Shown: positions 15,647-24,664, counted from the stretch's first letter. The stretch: DNA of 38,391 nt from Acidobacteriota bacterium (GCA_022616665.1 JAKEFJ010000087.1:1-38391); one strand, 5' to 3'. Translations and numbers: made by a program. Notes: generated by a model from the sequence alone, not told the origin.

Positions 15647-16773
15647 TCACCTCGGAGTATCTGGAACGGTCGGGACTGGGAGGAATCTCCCTCAAGGTGG
15701 AGGAGGGGCAACGGCTCAGCCGGGAAGAGGGGATTCTCCTCTACGAGCATCCGGACCTCAACGCCGTCGGCTACCTGGCGAATCGGGTGCGGGAGCGCCT
15801 GCACGGCGATGTCACCTATTACAATATCAACCAGCACATTAATCCCACCAATGTCTGCGACAAATTCTGCAAGTTTTGCGCCTTCTATCGCACCGCCAAG
15901 GACGCCGACGCTTACGCGCTCTCCTTTGAGCAGATTCAGGCCAGGGTACGGGAGAAGATCCACGAGCCCATCACCGAGATCCACATGGTGGGGGGAGTCA
16001 ACCCGGAGTTGCCGCTCGAGTACTACCTGGACATGATCCGGGCGGTGCATGAGGTGCGTCCCGACGTGCACGTGAAGGCGCTCACCATGGTGGAGGTGGC
16101 GGATTTCGCCCAGCGGACAGGCCGCAGCGTGGAAGCGATCATCAGGGATCTCAAGGATGCAGGGATTGGGTCCTTTCCGGGCGGCGGCGCCGAAGTGATG
16201 AGCGCGCGCCTGCATCGGTTGCTCTTCCCCAAGAAAATCGACTTCCACGGGTGGCTGGACTGTGCCAGGACCGCGCACCGCGTCGGGCTCAAGTCCAACG
16301 CCACCATGCTGTACGGTCATGTGGAAACCACCGAGGAAAAAGTGGACCACCTCATCCTCCTGCGGGAAGCCCAGGACGAGACCTTCGGTTTCATGACTTT
16401 CATTCCGCTCGCCTTCCACCCCGAGAACACCAAGCTGGATTACCTGAAGAAGGCCACCGCCATGGAGGACCTCCGGAACATCGCGGTAGCCCGGCTCATG
16501 CTGGACAATTTCCCGCACATCAAGGCCTTCTGGATCATGATTACCCCACGGGTAGCCCAGATCGCCCTGTCCTATGGGGCCGACGACATCGACGGGACGG
16601 TGACCACCGAGGAGATCGTCCATGCCGCCGGAGCCGAAACTTCCCAGAACCTGTCGCGACGTGACCTGGTGACCTTGATCCGTGAAGCGGGGCGCGAGCC
16701 GGTGGAGCGGGACACCCTCTACCGCCCCGTCCGGATGCAAGCCGCCACGACCGCCGCAATCCACCTTACCTGA
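15643..16773 (+). CDS. mqnE: Aminofutalosine synthase (radical SAM), menaquinone synthesis
   Basis: MqnE joins SAM to 3-enolpyruvyl-oxybenzoate to form aminofutalosine in the futalosine menaquinone route. The 376 aa contain the radical-SAM cluster motif CDKFCKFCAF (near residue 72), HMVGGVNPELP, GGGAEVMS, and SNATMLYGHVET, all typical of MqnE and its paralogues MqnC and CofH. The presence of YNINQHINPTN and MLYGHVETTEEKVDHL favours MqnE. The ATG overlaps the PHP stop. It suggests that the organism makes menaquinone from chorismate. Confidence 0.88.
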   Translation: MITSEYLERSGLGGISLKVEEGQRLSREEGILLYEHPDLNAVGYLANRVRERLHGDVTYYNINQHINPTNVCDKFCKFCAFYRTAKDADAYALSFEQIQARVREKIHEPITEIHMVGGVNPELPLEYYLDMIRAVHEVRPDVHVKALTMVEVADFAQRTGRSVEAIIRDLKDAGIGSFPGGGAEVMSARLHRLLFPKKIDFHGWLDCARTAHRVGLKSNATMLYGHVETTEEKVDHLILLREAQDETFGFMTFIPLAFHPENTKLDYLKKATAMEDLRNIAVARLMLDNFPHIKAFWIMITPRVAQIALSYGADDIDGTVTTEEIVHAAGAETSQNLSRRDLVTLIREAGREPVERDTLYRPVRMQAATTAAIHLT

Positions 16774-16774
16774 C

Positions 16775-17674
16775 GTGAGCCCCTCCCTCCCGGACCACGG
16801 CGGATGGGCCCCCTATGTCTGGTTGAACGGTGAGATTGTCCCGGCGGCCGAAGCCCGCGTCTCGGTGTTCGACCGTGGAATTCTTCTGGGGGACGGAGTC
16901 TACGAGACCCTGCGGGTGCACCGCTGCAAGATTTTTCGGTGGCGGGAGCACCGGGATCGGCTGCTGAACTCATTGGCCGAGTCGGGCATCGAGCCTGCTC
17001 ATTCGCCGGCTGAGCTGGAGGAGGCCATCACCACCTTGGTGAGGGCGAACCAGATGCAAGAGGCCCGGATTCGTCTCACGATCACCCGCGGCGAAGGGAA
17101 TCCGGGCTTCGACCTGATGCCGGGGAAAGGGCCCAGCACCATCGTGGCCGCCAGTGCCTGGCGGTCCATACCGGGAGCGCGTTACCGGGAAGGAGTGCGC
17201 GCCGTCATCGCATCCCGCCGGCAGACGGGCAGCGACAGCCTGGATCCGGCGCTCAAGTCCATCAGCCGAATCCATCTGGTCCTGGCGCGCCTGGAAGCGG
17301 CCCGGGAAGAGGCGCAGGAAGCGATCCTCCTGGGAAGCGATGGAAAGGTCCGGGAAGGGACGGCGAGCAACGTTTTCGTGGTAAAAGAGGGAAAGCTCAA
17401 AACGCCCTCCGCGCAATGCGGAATCCTCGCAGGGGTGACCCGGGCCGCGATCCTCGAGCTGGCTTCCCAGAGGGGGATTCCGTGCGAAGAGGCAATCCTA
17501 GCTCCCGAAGAGTTGGTGGGGGCGGATGAGGTTTTTCTCACCAATACCTCGTGGGGAGCCCTGCCGGTGGGACTTCTGGATGGGAAGCCCGTGGGCATCG
17601 GGGGCGGAGGGCCGGTGGCCCTGACTCTGGGACGGAAGCTATCGGAGCTGGTGGAAAGGGAATGCTCACCATGA
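16775..17674 (+). CDS. pabC: Class IV aminotransferase, probable aminodeoxychorismate lyase
   Basis: This 299-residue PLP enzyme has the fold-type IV pattern: VWLNGEIVPAAEARVSVFDRGILLGDGVYETLR, the PLP lysine in ALKSISRI, EGTASNVFVV, and AGVTRAAILELA. The family includes branched-chain and D-amino acid aminotransferases as well as PabC. Overlap with pabB (ATGA) makes PabC, which splits aminodeoxychorismate into p-aminobenzoate and pyruvate, the best reading. The start is a GTG two bases after the mqnE stop; no in-frame ATG lies nearby. Confidence 0.78.
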   Translation: MSPSLPDHGGWAPYVWLNGEIVPAAEARVSVFDRGILLGDGVYETLRVHRCKIFRWREHRDRLLNSLAESGIEPAHSPAELEEAITTLVRANQMQEARIRLTITRGEGNPGFDLMPGKGPSTIVAASAWRSIPGARYREGVRAVIASRRQTGSDSLDPALKSISRIHLVLARLEAAREEAQEAILLGSDGKVREGTASNVFVVKEGKLKTPSAQCGILAGVTRAAILELASQRGIPCEEAILAPEELVGADEVFLTNTSWGALPVGLLDGKPVGIGGGGPVALTLGRKLSELVERECSP

Positions 17675-19119
17675 GTGCCCGCTCGGGCCGGAGTGAGGCG
17701 GTCGTGGAGACGCTGGGGCATGCACGGGACCCTTGGGAGCTCTTCCATCGGGTGTCCCATGAGCCGCTTCCCGTCCTGCTCCACAGCTCCAAGAGCGATC
17801 CGGTGATGGGGCGGTGTTCGATCATCGCCTGGGATCCCTTCCTGGTCCTGCGTTACCGAAAGGGAAGAGGTGCCGTGCGATCGCGTGTCCGGGAAGCCAA
17901 TTTCGCGGGGGATCCCTTTCCGGTCCTACGCGCCGAGCTGGATCGACATTGGGTGGCTCCCGTGCCAGGGATTCCTTTCGTGGGAGGGGCCATCGGCTAT
18001 CTGGGGTATCCGCTGCGGCAATGGACCGGGGAGCGCTCCCGGCATGTCACGACACCTTCACCCCGGATGGACCTCCATCTGGCGTTTTACGATCGTGCCT
18101 ATGTGGTGGACCATGCGGCGGGATTGACCCACCTGGTCTCGACGGGAATGGCCGAGAGCAGCCCCTCCCGCCGCCTGGAAAAGCAGAAATTGGACCTGAG
18201 AAGGATGCGGGAGCCTTCCGAGGAGTGGACCGGCCGCGCTGCAGCCGGGACCGATGCAGGCAGCGGCAGCATCAAGTTCCTGATGTCCCGCGAAGCCTAT
18301 CTGCGGAAGATCCGTCAGGCGCAGGAGTATCTGCAGGCGGGCGATATCTACCAGGTCAATCTCTCTCATCGCATCGAGGTGGAAGGCGATTGGGCGGAAG
18401 CCTCCCTCTACCAGCAACTCGCGGCGACTCATCCGGGCTGCTTTTCCGCCTATCTGCCCTTCGAGGATCATGCGGTGCTTTGCGCCTCCCCCGAGCGGCT
18501 CGTAAAACTGTGGGGGAGGCGGGTCGAGACGCGCCCGATCAAGGGAACCCGAGCGCGGGGCGTGACTCCCGGCGAGGATTGCCAGGCCAGGAGCGCCTTG
18601 GCCTCGGGCGCCAAGGAGCGAGCCGAAAACGTGATGATCGTGGACTTGGCCCGCAACGACCTGGGCAGGGTGTGCGTCCCCGGATCGGTTGCCACCGAGG
18701 ATCTTTGCCGTGTGGAGACGCTCCCCACCGTGCACCACCTGGTCTCGACGGTATCCGGAATCCTGCGCGACGACTCGGACCGCGTCGACCTGGTCCAGGC
18801 GCTGTTTCCCGGGGGCTCCATGACAGGAGCCCCGAAGATTCGGGCCATGGAGATCATCGACGAGCTGGAGGGAGAAGAGCGCGGCATCTACTCCGGCTCC
18901 ATCGGCTACTTCTCTTTCGACGGAGATTTGGACCTGAACATCGTCATTCGAACCATCATCCTTGCAGGACGCACGGCGCAGCTCCAGGTGGGAGGCGCCG
19001 TCATGGCCGAGTCGGAGCCCGAGGCGGAGTACCAGGAGACCCTGGACAAGGCCCGCCCGCTCTTGGAGCTTCTGGCTGGATCCGATGGCCGCCGCCGGGA
19101 GGGAATCGAAGATGAGTGA
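17671..19119 (+). CDS. pabB: Aminodeoxychorismate synthase component I
   Basis: The protein (482 aa) belongs to the chorismate-binding family and converts chorismate to 4-amino-4-deoxychorismate for folate. The diagnostic lysine in RPIKGTRARG (near residue 290) separates PabB from anthranilate synthases, which have PIAGT. Other motifs are GDIYQVNLS, ENVMIVDLARNDLGRV, and FPGGSMTGAPKIRAMEII. I prefer the ATG at 17671, which overlaps the pabC stop and has AAGGG about 10 bases upstream; the ATG at 17662 is possible. No glutaminase partner (PabA) is seen in the window. Confidence 0.9.
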   Translation: MSARSGRSEAVVETLGHARDPWELFHRVSHEPLPVLLHSSKSDPVMGRCSIIAWDPFLVLRYRKGRGAVRSRVREANFAGDPFPVLRAELDRHWVAPVPGIPFVGGAIGYLGYPLRQWTGERSRHVTTPSPRMDLHLAFYDRAYVVDHAAGLTHLVSTGMAESSPSRRLEKQKLDLRRMREPSEEWTGRAAAGTDAGSGSIKFLMSREAYLRKIRQAQEYLQAGDIYQVNLSHRIEVEGDWAEASLYQQLAATHPGCFSAYLPFEDHAVLCASPERLVKLWGRRVETRPIKGTRARGVTPGEDCQARSALASGAKERAENVMIVDLARNDLGRVCVPGSVATEDLCRVETLPTVHHLVSTVSGILRDDSDRVDLVQALFPGGSMTGAPKIRAMEIIDELEGEERGIYSGSIGYFSFDGDLDLNIVIRTIILAGRTAQLQVGGAVMAESEPEAEYQETLDKARPLLELLAGSDGRRREGIEDE

Positions 19120-19882
19120 GCGCGAGATCAAGGGACTGCTCATCGACATCGACGGGGTCGTCTATGACGACGGGGAGGTCATCCCGGATTCCGTCTACGC
19201 CATCCGTTGGCTGCAACAGAGGAAGATCCCCTTCCGCTTTGCCACCAATGCCACCGCCAGGAGCCGGGCCTCCCTGGCCCGGCTCCTGAACGGCCTGGGA
19301 ATCGAGGTGGGGGAAGACCAGGTGATCAACACGCCCTTCGTGGCCGCCAGGGAGTTGAGAAGGCGGCCCAATACCCGCTGCATGCTCCTCGTCAAGGAGG
19401 ATGCCCGGCAGGAATTCGACGGCGTGACGGTGGTGGATAGAGACGCGGAGGTGGTCGTGGTGGGGGATCTGGCAGCCGGCTTCGACTATCACACCCTCAA
19501 TCGCGCGTTTCAGGCCGTGCTGGGAGGCGCCGAGATCCTGGCGCTCCAGAAAGACCGGTACTGGAAGGTACGGGACGAGCTGGTCCTGGACGCGGGTCCT
19601 TTCGTGGTCGCCCTGGAGTATGCGACGGGTCGGCAGGCGCGGCTGATCGGGAAGCCCTCGCAGGAGTTTTTTCGCGCCGCGCTGGATGGCTTGGGGGTCC
19701 CGGCCGAGCATGTTGCCATGGTGGGCGACGACATCGAAAACGATGTCCAGGGGGCTCAGGATGCGGGCCTGACGGGCATCCTGGTGCAGACGGGAAAGTA
19801 CCGACAGGATCTGGTGGAGCGGACCGGGATCCTTCCGGACCTGATTGTGAAAAACCTCGGCGAGCTGGTCGCCCGCTTCTGA
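19112..19882 (+). CDS. HAD-superfamily hydrolase, LHPP/HDHD2-like (TIGR01458 type)
   Basis: The 256-aa protein shows the HAD motifs LLIDIDGVVYDD (motif I), NATARSRASL (motif II), IGKPS with the catalytic lysine, and MVGDDIENDVQGAQDAGLTGILV (motif IV), with a C2-type cap between. Such enzymes dephosphorylate small phosphorylated compounds or phosphohistidine. The ATG at 19112 overlaps pabB by 8 bases. The substrate is not known; the folate/menaquinone context gives only weak hints. Confidence 0.87.
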   Translation: MSEREIKGLLIDIDGVVYDDGEVIPDSVYAIRWLQQRKIPFRFATNATARSRASLARLLNGLGIEVGEDQVINTPFVAARELRRRPNTRCMLLVKEDARQEFDGVTVVDRDAEVVVVGDLAAGFDYHTLNRAFQAVLGGAEILALQKDRYWKVRDELVLDAGPFVVALEYATGRQARLIGKPSQEFFRAALDGLGVPAEHVAMVGDDIENDVQGAQDAGLTGILVQTGKYRQDLVERTGILPDLIVKNLGELVARF

Positions 19883-20370
19883 TGGCCCCCTCCGGAACTA
19901 CCCCGGCTCCCCCCTGCCCCGAGGCGCCGTTCTGCCGGCGCAGCATCCGCTTTGGCGCAGGATTTCGCTTGCGCCGAAGTCTGGTCGTCGTGGGGTGGTT
20001 GCTGGTGCCGGGTCTGCTGCTCCTCGGCGCCAGGATGCACAACCCCATCCATTTCATCTCGGCGATTCTCCTGACGGTGGCCCTTTGGCCGGTCACCACT
20101 CGATCGGGTGAGATTCTCTGGGAAGGCCCGACAATCTCCGTGAGGCGATTCTGGCGTTTCGTTCCACTGGATGCGGATTGGGTGGAGGCGGCGGTGGTGA
20201 CCCCGCCGATCCTCAAACGGCAATCGCTGGTCCTGAAGCTCAAACGGCCCCTTCATTTATCCCGCTATGTCTATTGCCGCCTCTCCCCTGGCACGGTGTG
20301 CGATGCCTGGGCCCTGGTGCACGAGCGGGACTGGGAGCCGGGAGCAAAGCCAGGTCACGACAAGCCCTGA
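19882..20370 (+). CDS. Small membrane protein with a PH-like cytoplasmic part
   Basis: The protein (162 aa) has a basic N-terminus (CRRSIRFGAGFRLRRS), two membrane segments (LVVVGWLLVPGLLLLGA and PIHFISAILLTVALWPV), and then a strand-rich stretch beginning ILWEGPTISVRRFWRFVPL that resembles bacterial PH-type domains. I do not recognise it as a named family. Its ATG overlaps the HAD stop by one base (TGATG). It precedes a transporter gene after a 92-base gap. Confidence 0.55.
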   Translation: MAPSGTTPAPPCPEAPFCRRSIRFGAGFRLRRSLVVVGWLLVPGLLLLGARMHNPIHFISAILLTVALWPVTTRSGEILWEGPTISVRRFWRFVPLDADWVEAAVVTPPILKRQSLVLKLKRPLHLSRYVYCRLSPGTVCDAWALVHERDWEPGAKPGHDKP

Positions 20371-20462
20371 GGTGGTCCGATCGAGAATTCGCCGGATTCA
20401 GGCGGGGCGCCCAGGGACTCTCGAGCGGGCCTTCCCGCGAATCCCCCAACCGCGATGAGGCC

Positions 20463-21176
20463 ATGGATTCGGAAGCTCTCGTCTACTTGACCGCCGCCAG
20501 CGCCACCGCCGCGCTGCATGCCCTGATTCCGGATCACTGGCTCCCTTTCGTCCTGATGGGAAGAGCGCGGCGATGGAGCGTGGCCAAGACTCTCGCCCTG
20601 GCCTCTGCCAGCGGTGCCCTTCATGTGGTCCTGGCGGTGGCGCTCGGCCTGCTGACTTACGTTCTGGGCCGCGGAGGCGCCGAGGCGCTGGCGCATCGTG
20701 TCGGGGAAAGCCTGGAGGTTCTGTCCTCGGCGGGACTGGCCCTTTTCGGGTTCCTCGACGGGGCGGCGTCCTGGCAGCGGGAGAGGAAGCACCATCCCGC
20801 CCATTCGCACGACCATCCGGAAGCCTCCTCGGCCGATGAGGGCTCGCATCACCACGGACATCTTCTGGAGCGCTGGATCAAGGGGCGCCTAACCGGACTC
20901 TCGCTGGTCGTGGTCATCGGCGTGAGTCCGTGCGCTCTGGCATTTCCCATCTTGCTTGCGAGCGCCGCGAGCCTGGGCATCAGCGGCGTGCTGCTCGTCT
21001 CCGCCGGATTCGGACTGGCGACCACGGCGACCACCCTGGCGGTCACGCTGGTGGGATTTCTGAGCGCCCGCCGCCTGGATTTTCCGTTCATCACGCGCTA
21101 CGGAGATCTGATTAGCGGCGTACTCATCGGGTTGGTGGGCACGGCGGTGTGCTTCGGGGAGATCCTGGGGTCATGA
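20463..21176 (+). CDS. NicO/RcnA or UreH/TauE-like transporter with His-rich loop
   Basis: This 237-residue protein has about six membrane segments. TM1 carries HALIPDHW, comparable to the HxxxxDH motif of nickel/cobalt exporters of the NicO/RcnA group, and a later segment carries SPCALAFPILLASAASLG, like the proline-cysteine segment of the same superfamily. Between TM3 and TM4 lies a His-rich cytoplasmic or periplasmic loop (HHPAHSHDHP...HHHGH), which probably binds divalent metal. The ATG at 20463 directly precedes TM1. The substrate is inferred, not shown. The stop overlaps the next start (ATGA). Confidence 0.65.
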   Translation: MDSEALVYLTAASATAALHALIPDHWLPFVLMGRARRWSVAKTLALASASGALHVVLAVALGLLTYVLGRGGAEALAHRVGESLEVLSSAGLALFGFLDGAASWQRERKHHPAHSHDHPEASSADEGSHHHGHLLERWIKGRLTGLSLVVVIGVSPCALAFPILLASAASLGISGVLLVSAGFGLATTATTLAVTLVGFLSARRLDFPFITRYGDLISGVLIGLVGTAVCFGEILGS

Positions 21177-22039
21177 GGGGGCGGTTTCGAATCGAGTCCG
21201 CGGCGCTTCTGGTGCTTTGCTTCGGCGCCTGCGGATGGGGCCACTCGGTTCAGATGCTGCGGGATTCTCGCCCCTTCAATCGACGGCAGTCGCTGACCAT
21301 CGTGGCGCAAACTCCCGCAGGAAAGATCCGCCTCGAGCGCGGCGACACCAGGACTCTCTATGGTCTGCAGTTCAGCTACTGCCGCGACCATTTCGCCGCG
21401 GAGAGCCGATTCACGCAGGCCCAGGCGGGCGCGGCGGGAGAGGCGGGAAGTCGGCTGCGCATTGCGGCTCGGGAGATCCGGCCCGTGTCCCACCCCGAGG
21501 AAGAGCCCAATCTGATGCTGCTGCGGCTGCGGCCGGGTATCGTCCTGGATCTGCGTCTGGGGACTGGAAGCGGGGAGGTGGAAGCCGATCTCACGGCGCT
21601 GAGCGTGAGGAGGCTCGTCGTGCACGGGGGTGCGGGCCCCCTCCATCTGATTTTCAAGGCCGGAAATCCAGTGGATCTGGAGCAGATGAAGGTGGTGGCA
21701 GGGACGGGGAAGACTCGGCTCGAGGGACTGGGTTGGGGAAGCGTGAAGAGCCTGCAGTTCTATGGCGGCGCGGGAGCCGCGATCCTGGATTTCTCGGGGC
21801 CGGGACCGGAGGAAGCGGCGGCATTCGTGGATCCGGGAACCGGGAGTGTGGAAATGGTCTTTCCCAAGGATCTCGGTGTTGAAGTCTCGGGAGCGGGAGT
21901 GGATCCCGAATCTCCGCCGGAAGGATTACTCAAAGGTGCGCAGACCTGGATCAGCCCCAATCGCCAGGTGGCCCAGCGACACCTGACGCTGATCATGGAT
22001 CGAGGAAGCGAAGATCTGCTATTCCGCTGGCTGCCCTGA
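21173..22039 (+). CDS. Putative lipoprotein with toastrack-like repeats
   Basis: The 288-aa protein has a signal with a lipobox-like sequence (LVLCFGACG, lipidation at the second Cys), then repeating glycine-rich strands such as VLDLRLGTGSGEVEADLTALSVRRLVVHGGAGPL and FVDPGTGSVEMVFPKDLGVEVSGAG. These resemble the right-handed beta-helix 'toastrack' domains (LiaF C-terminal/DUF2154-like). The ATG overlaps the transporter stop, so it is co-made with the putative metal exporter. Its function is unknown. Confidence 0.6.
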   Translation: MRGRFRIESAALLVLCFGACGWGHSVQMLRDSRPFNRRQSLTIVAQTPAGKIRLERGDTRTLYGLQFSYCRDHFAAESRFTQAQAGAAGEAGSRLRIAAREIRPVSHPEEEPNLMLLRLRPGIVLDLRLGTGSGEVEADLTALSVRRLVVHGGAGPLHLIFKAGNPVDLEQMKVVAGTGKTRLEGLGWGSVKSLQFYGGAGAAILDFSGPGPEEAAAFVDPGTGSVEMVFPKDLGVEVSGAGVDPESPPEGLLKGAQTWISPNRQVAQRHLTLIMDRGSEDLLFRWLP

Positions 22040-22052
22040 TCGGAGGTGGATA

Positions 22053-22071
22053 GCGGCCTGCCCTAGGCCGC
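22053..22071. terminator. Hairpin between convergent lipoprotein and thioredoxin-like genes
   Basis: GCGGCCT-gccct-AGGCCGC is a perfect 7-bp stem with a 5-base loop, placed 14-16 bases from the stops of the two converging genes. It has no T-run, so it may act with Rho or as a bidirectional boundary. Confidence 0.5.
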
Positions 22072-22086
22072 GTGATTGCGGGAGCC

Positions 22087-22581
22087 TCAGCCAGGGCGGA
22101 GGGCGGGCGCGTCATCCGCCGGTACGAACAGGGGAGCCACCCCCGGAATCCTGAAGCGCTTGCGAAGCTCCGCTGCCAGCGCTTCCAGATCAGCCCGGGA
22201 AAAACCGACGCAGACGCGGACGATCGTCGCATCCGGCTCCAGCAGGAACCAGGTCGGGACGCTGGTCAGGCCGCAGGCATTGGAGACCGGATAGCCGGGC
22301 CCATCCGGAATCAGTGGAAAGGTGAGGGAGTATTGCTCCCCGAACAGCCGCGTCTCCGCGGCACTGTCCTGCGAGATTCCCCAAAACCGCAGAGGCGCCC
22401 CCTCGACGCGCTCGTACAGCCGTTGTAAATACGGGAGGATTAGCATGCAGGTGGGACAGGTGTTTTTGAAAAACGTCAGGAGCGTCGGGTCGGTTCCGGC
22501 GGCGGTGAGGGAGTAAGTAGCTGCATCGATTCCCATCAGCGTGAACGAGGGGAATCGCTCTCCGGCTTTCAAGGCGGCCAT
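22087..22581 (-). CDS. TlpA/AhpC-like thiol-disulfide oxidoreductase
   Basis: This thioredoxin-fold protein (164 aa) has the redox motif TFFKNTCPTC (Cys-Pro-Thr-Cys) and a cis-proline segment SVPTWFLLE. It starts directly with AALKAGERFPSFTLMG, as in TlpA/redoxin proteins, without a signal peptide, so it is probably cytoplasmic. The ATG at 22581 is the family-like start; the ORF-track extension overlaps the divergent transporter's leader. Its partner is unknown. Confidence 0.8.
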   Translation of the reverse strand: MAALKAGERFPSFTLMGIDAATYSLTAAGTDPTLLTFFKNTCPTCMLILPYLQRLYERVEGAPLRFWGISQDSAAETRLFGEQYSLTFPLIPDGPGYPVSNACGLTSVPTWFLLEPDATIVRVCVGFSRADLEALAAELRKRFRIPGVAPLFVPADDAPALRPG

Positions 22582-22648
22582 GAGACATCTTAGCGTAAAC
22601 TGAGTCGGCCTGCGCGAGCGGCGAGCGGACCTGGGGGATTGGACACGC

Positions 22649-23557
22649 ATGCACGAGCTTCTTCACGAGTCACCTGCTGGGAATCACGCGGCGGCAGCCC
22701 TGCGCAGGGATGCCCGCCGCGGGGACTGGATGGTGCTCCTCTCAGCCGTTTTCTTCTCCACCATGCCCATTTTCGGCAGGCTCGCCTACGCGGCCGGGAT
22801 AGAGATCGTGCCGCTGCTCGCCTGGCGCTTCCTGCTGGCGGTGGTGTTCCTCCTGGGAATCTCCCTTCTGTCGGGAAAGCTCAAGCCCCTGCGGCGCGGC
22901 CAGGCGGCTGGCTTCCTGGGAATGGGGGCTTGCTACCTGGTCATGTCCTTCGTCTATTTCCATGCACTCAAACTGTCGCCCGTCTCCACCCTGACGCTGT
23001 TGTTCTACACCTACCCGGCGATCGTGACGCTGCTCGCCGCAGTATTCCTGCGCGAGACGATCAGCCGCAGGAAAGGGATGGCGCTGGCGCTGGCGTTGAG
23101 CGGCTGCCTCCTGGTGCTGCGTCCCTCCGAGCTGGGTGACTGGCGCGGCGCGGTCCTGGCACTGTCCGCCTCAGTGATGTACTCGGGCTTCCTGCTGGTG
23201 GGGACGCGGCTCACCCGGAATTCGGATCCCATCCTGGCTACGACCTGGATTCTGAGCATCTCTGCCCTGGGATATGTGGGGGCCGCCCTCTATCAGGGTG
23301 CCCTGGCTCCCCCGCGCAGCCTCGCGGCGTGGGGCCCGATCGTAGGAATTGCCCTGGTGGCGACGGCTTTCTCGGATGTTTCTTTTTTCTGGGGGCTGCC
23401 GCGCACCGGAGCCAGCCGGGCCGCCATCCTCAGCACCCTTGAGCCGGTGTGCACTCTGGCGCTTTCGGCGCTTCTCCTGCAGGAAGCCATTCCTCCAGTG
23501 CGATTCCTGGGAGGGACCCTGATCTTATTCAGCGTACTGCTCATCCATTGGGATTGA
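22649..23557 (+). CDS. EamA/DMT family transporter
   Basis: The 302-residue protein has ten hydrophobic segments arranged as two EamA repeats (first near residues 28-165, second 170-300), with a short hydrophilic N-terminus. Repeat-end motifs such as YTYPAIVTLLAAVFLRETIS and LSTLEPVCTLALSALLLQEAIP mark the two halves. DMT transporters export amino acids or other metabolites; the substrate is not evident. A gap of 4 bases separates it from the cytochrome gene. Confidence 0.88.
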   Translation: MHELLHESPAGNHAAAALRRDARRGDWMVLLSAVFFSTMPIFGRLAYAAGIEIVPLLAWRFLLAVVFLLGISLLSGKLKPLRRGQAAGFLGMGACYLVMSFVYFHALKLSPVSTLTLLFYTYPAIVTLLAAVFLRETISRRKGMALALALSGCLLVLRPSELGDWRGAVLALSASVMYSGFLLVGTRLTRNSDPILATTWILSISALGYVGAALYQGALAPPRSLAAWGPIVGIALVATAFSDVSFFWGLPRTGASRAAILSTLEPVCTLALSALLLQEAIPPVRFLGGTLILFSVLLIHWD

Positions 23558-23561
23558 TTTC

Positions 23562-24584
23562 ATGAAACTCAGCAAACTCACACTGCTCTCCGCTGCGACG
23601 GCTGGTGTTCTGACCCTCTCATCCGCAGCTCCAGCCTCCGCGCAGCTCAAGCCGGAAGCGCCCCGGGTCAAGACGGTCAACATGACGGGTGATCCCAAGG
23701 CAGGAGAAAAGGTCTATCTGCAGACCTGCTGGTCGTGCCACGGACTGGCGGGCGATGGAAAGGGTCCCGCCGCCGGAGGCATGAAGCCGCCGCCCACCGA
23801 TTTCACCTCGGCCGAGGCTCTCAAACAGCGATCCGAAGGAGAGATCCTGGACGCTATCGTCAAAGGGAAACCTGGAACTGCCATGTATCCTCAGCCGCTG
23901 GATCCGCAATCCATCGTGGATGTGGCTGCCTATCTTCGAACCCTCGCCAGGACCCCGCTGCAGGAAAAGACTTTGATCGAGGCCTTGTCGCGCGGCGACA
24001 AGGAAGCGGGAAGGCTGCTGTACAGCAGTCGCTGCTGGCCCTGCCACGGGCCCACCGGACGGGGAAATGGCCCTGCTGCGCCCGCCCTGAAGCCTCCGCC
24101 GGCGGATTTCAGCGATCCCGATCGGGTCATCGCCCGCACCGGCGCGCGGCTTTACCGGGTTCTGACCGCCGGGGTTCCGGGAACGGCGATGGCGCCGCAG
24201 GATTTGACGGAGAAGGAGAAGTTCGATCTCATCGCCTACCTGCGAAGCCTGGTCCAGTACTCGGAAATCAAAAACGTCCCGGGAGACGAAACTCCGGAAG
24301 GCGATGCCAGATCGGGCAAGGAAATCTACGAAAAGCGTTGCTGGTCCTGTCACGGGAGTCGGGGCGAGGCGGACGGTCCGGCCGCCGTGGCGATGATTCC
24401 GCCCCCCACCCGTTTCGCCGACTATGAAAAGATGAAAGACCGGCCCTCGGCGGAATGGCTCAGTGCCATCCAGTCAGGGCTGGCTGGAACCGCCATGTAT
24501 CCCCAGCGCCTGACCGATCGAGAGGCGTGGGATCTGGTGGCCTATCTGCGGACCCTGGGTCGGCGAAAAAGCGAAGTCCCCTGA
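23562..24584 (+). CDS. Periplasmic triheme cytochrome c made of three tandem domains
   Basis: After a signal peptide (residues 1-28, ending APASAQ) the protein (340 aa) holds three class-I-like cytochrome c domains. CxxCH motifs are at 56-60 (CWSCH), 158-162 (CWPCH) and 260-264 (CWSCH). The probable methionine ligands in GTAM(Y/A)P are at 108, 210 and 312. Both sets have an exact 102-residue period. Each heme motif is followed by G.GPAA...PPP..F. It most likely carries electrons in the periplasm; the partners are not in the window. Confidence 0.92.
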   Translation: MKLSKLTLLSAATAGVLTLSSAAPASAQLKPEAPRVKTVNMTGDPKAGEKVYLQTCWSCHGLAGDGKGPAAGGMKPPPTDFTSAEALKQRSEGEILDAIVKGKPGTAMYPQPLDPQSIVDVAAYLRTLARTPLQEKTLIEALSRGDKEAGRLLYSSRCWPCHGPTGRGNGPAAPALKPPPADFSDPDRVIARTGARLYRVLTAGVPGTAMAPQDLTEKEKFDLIAYLRSLVQYSEIKNVPGDETPEGDARSGKEIYEKRCWSCHGSRGEADGPAAVAMIPPPTRFADYEKMKDRPSAEWLSAIQSGLAGTAMYPQRLTDREAWDLVAYLRTLGRRKSEVP

Positions 24585-24664
24585 CTCCGCAATCAGGTTG
24601 CCACACCCGGAAATTGCGCCATACACCACGACGCGGCTCGACGCCGGTGCCGGACCGCGCAGGC

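Noticed and set aside
17814-19115. 433-aa plus-strand ORF in another frame of pabB
   Set aside because: It overlaps pabB fully, is rich in Gly, Arg and Ser and has no domain; pabB has all family motifs.
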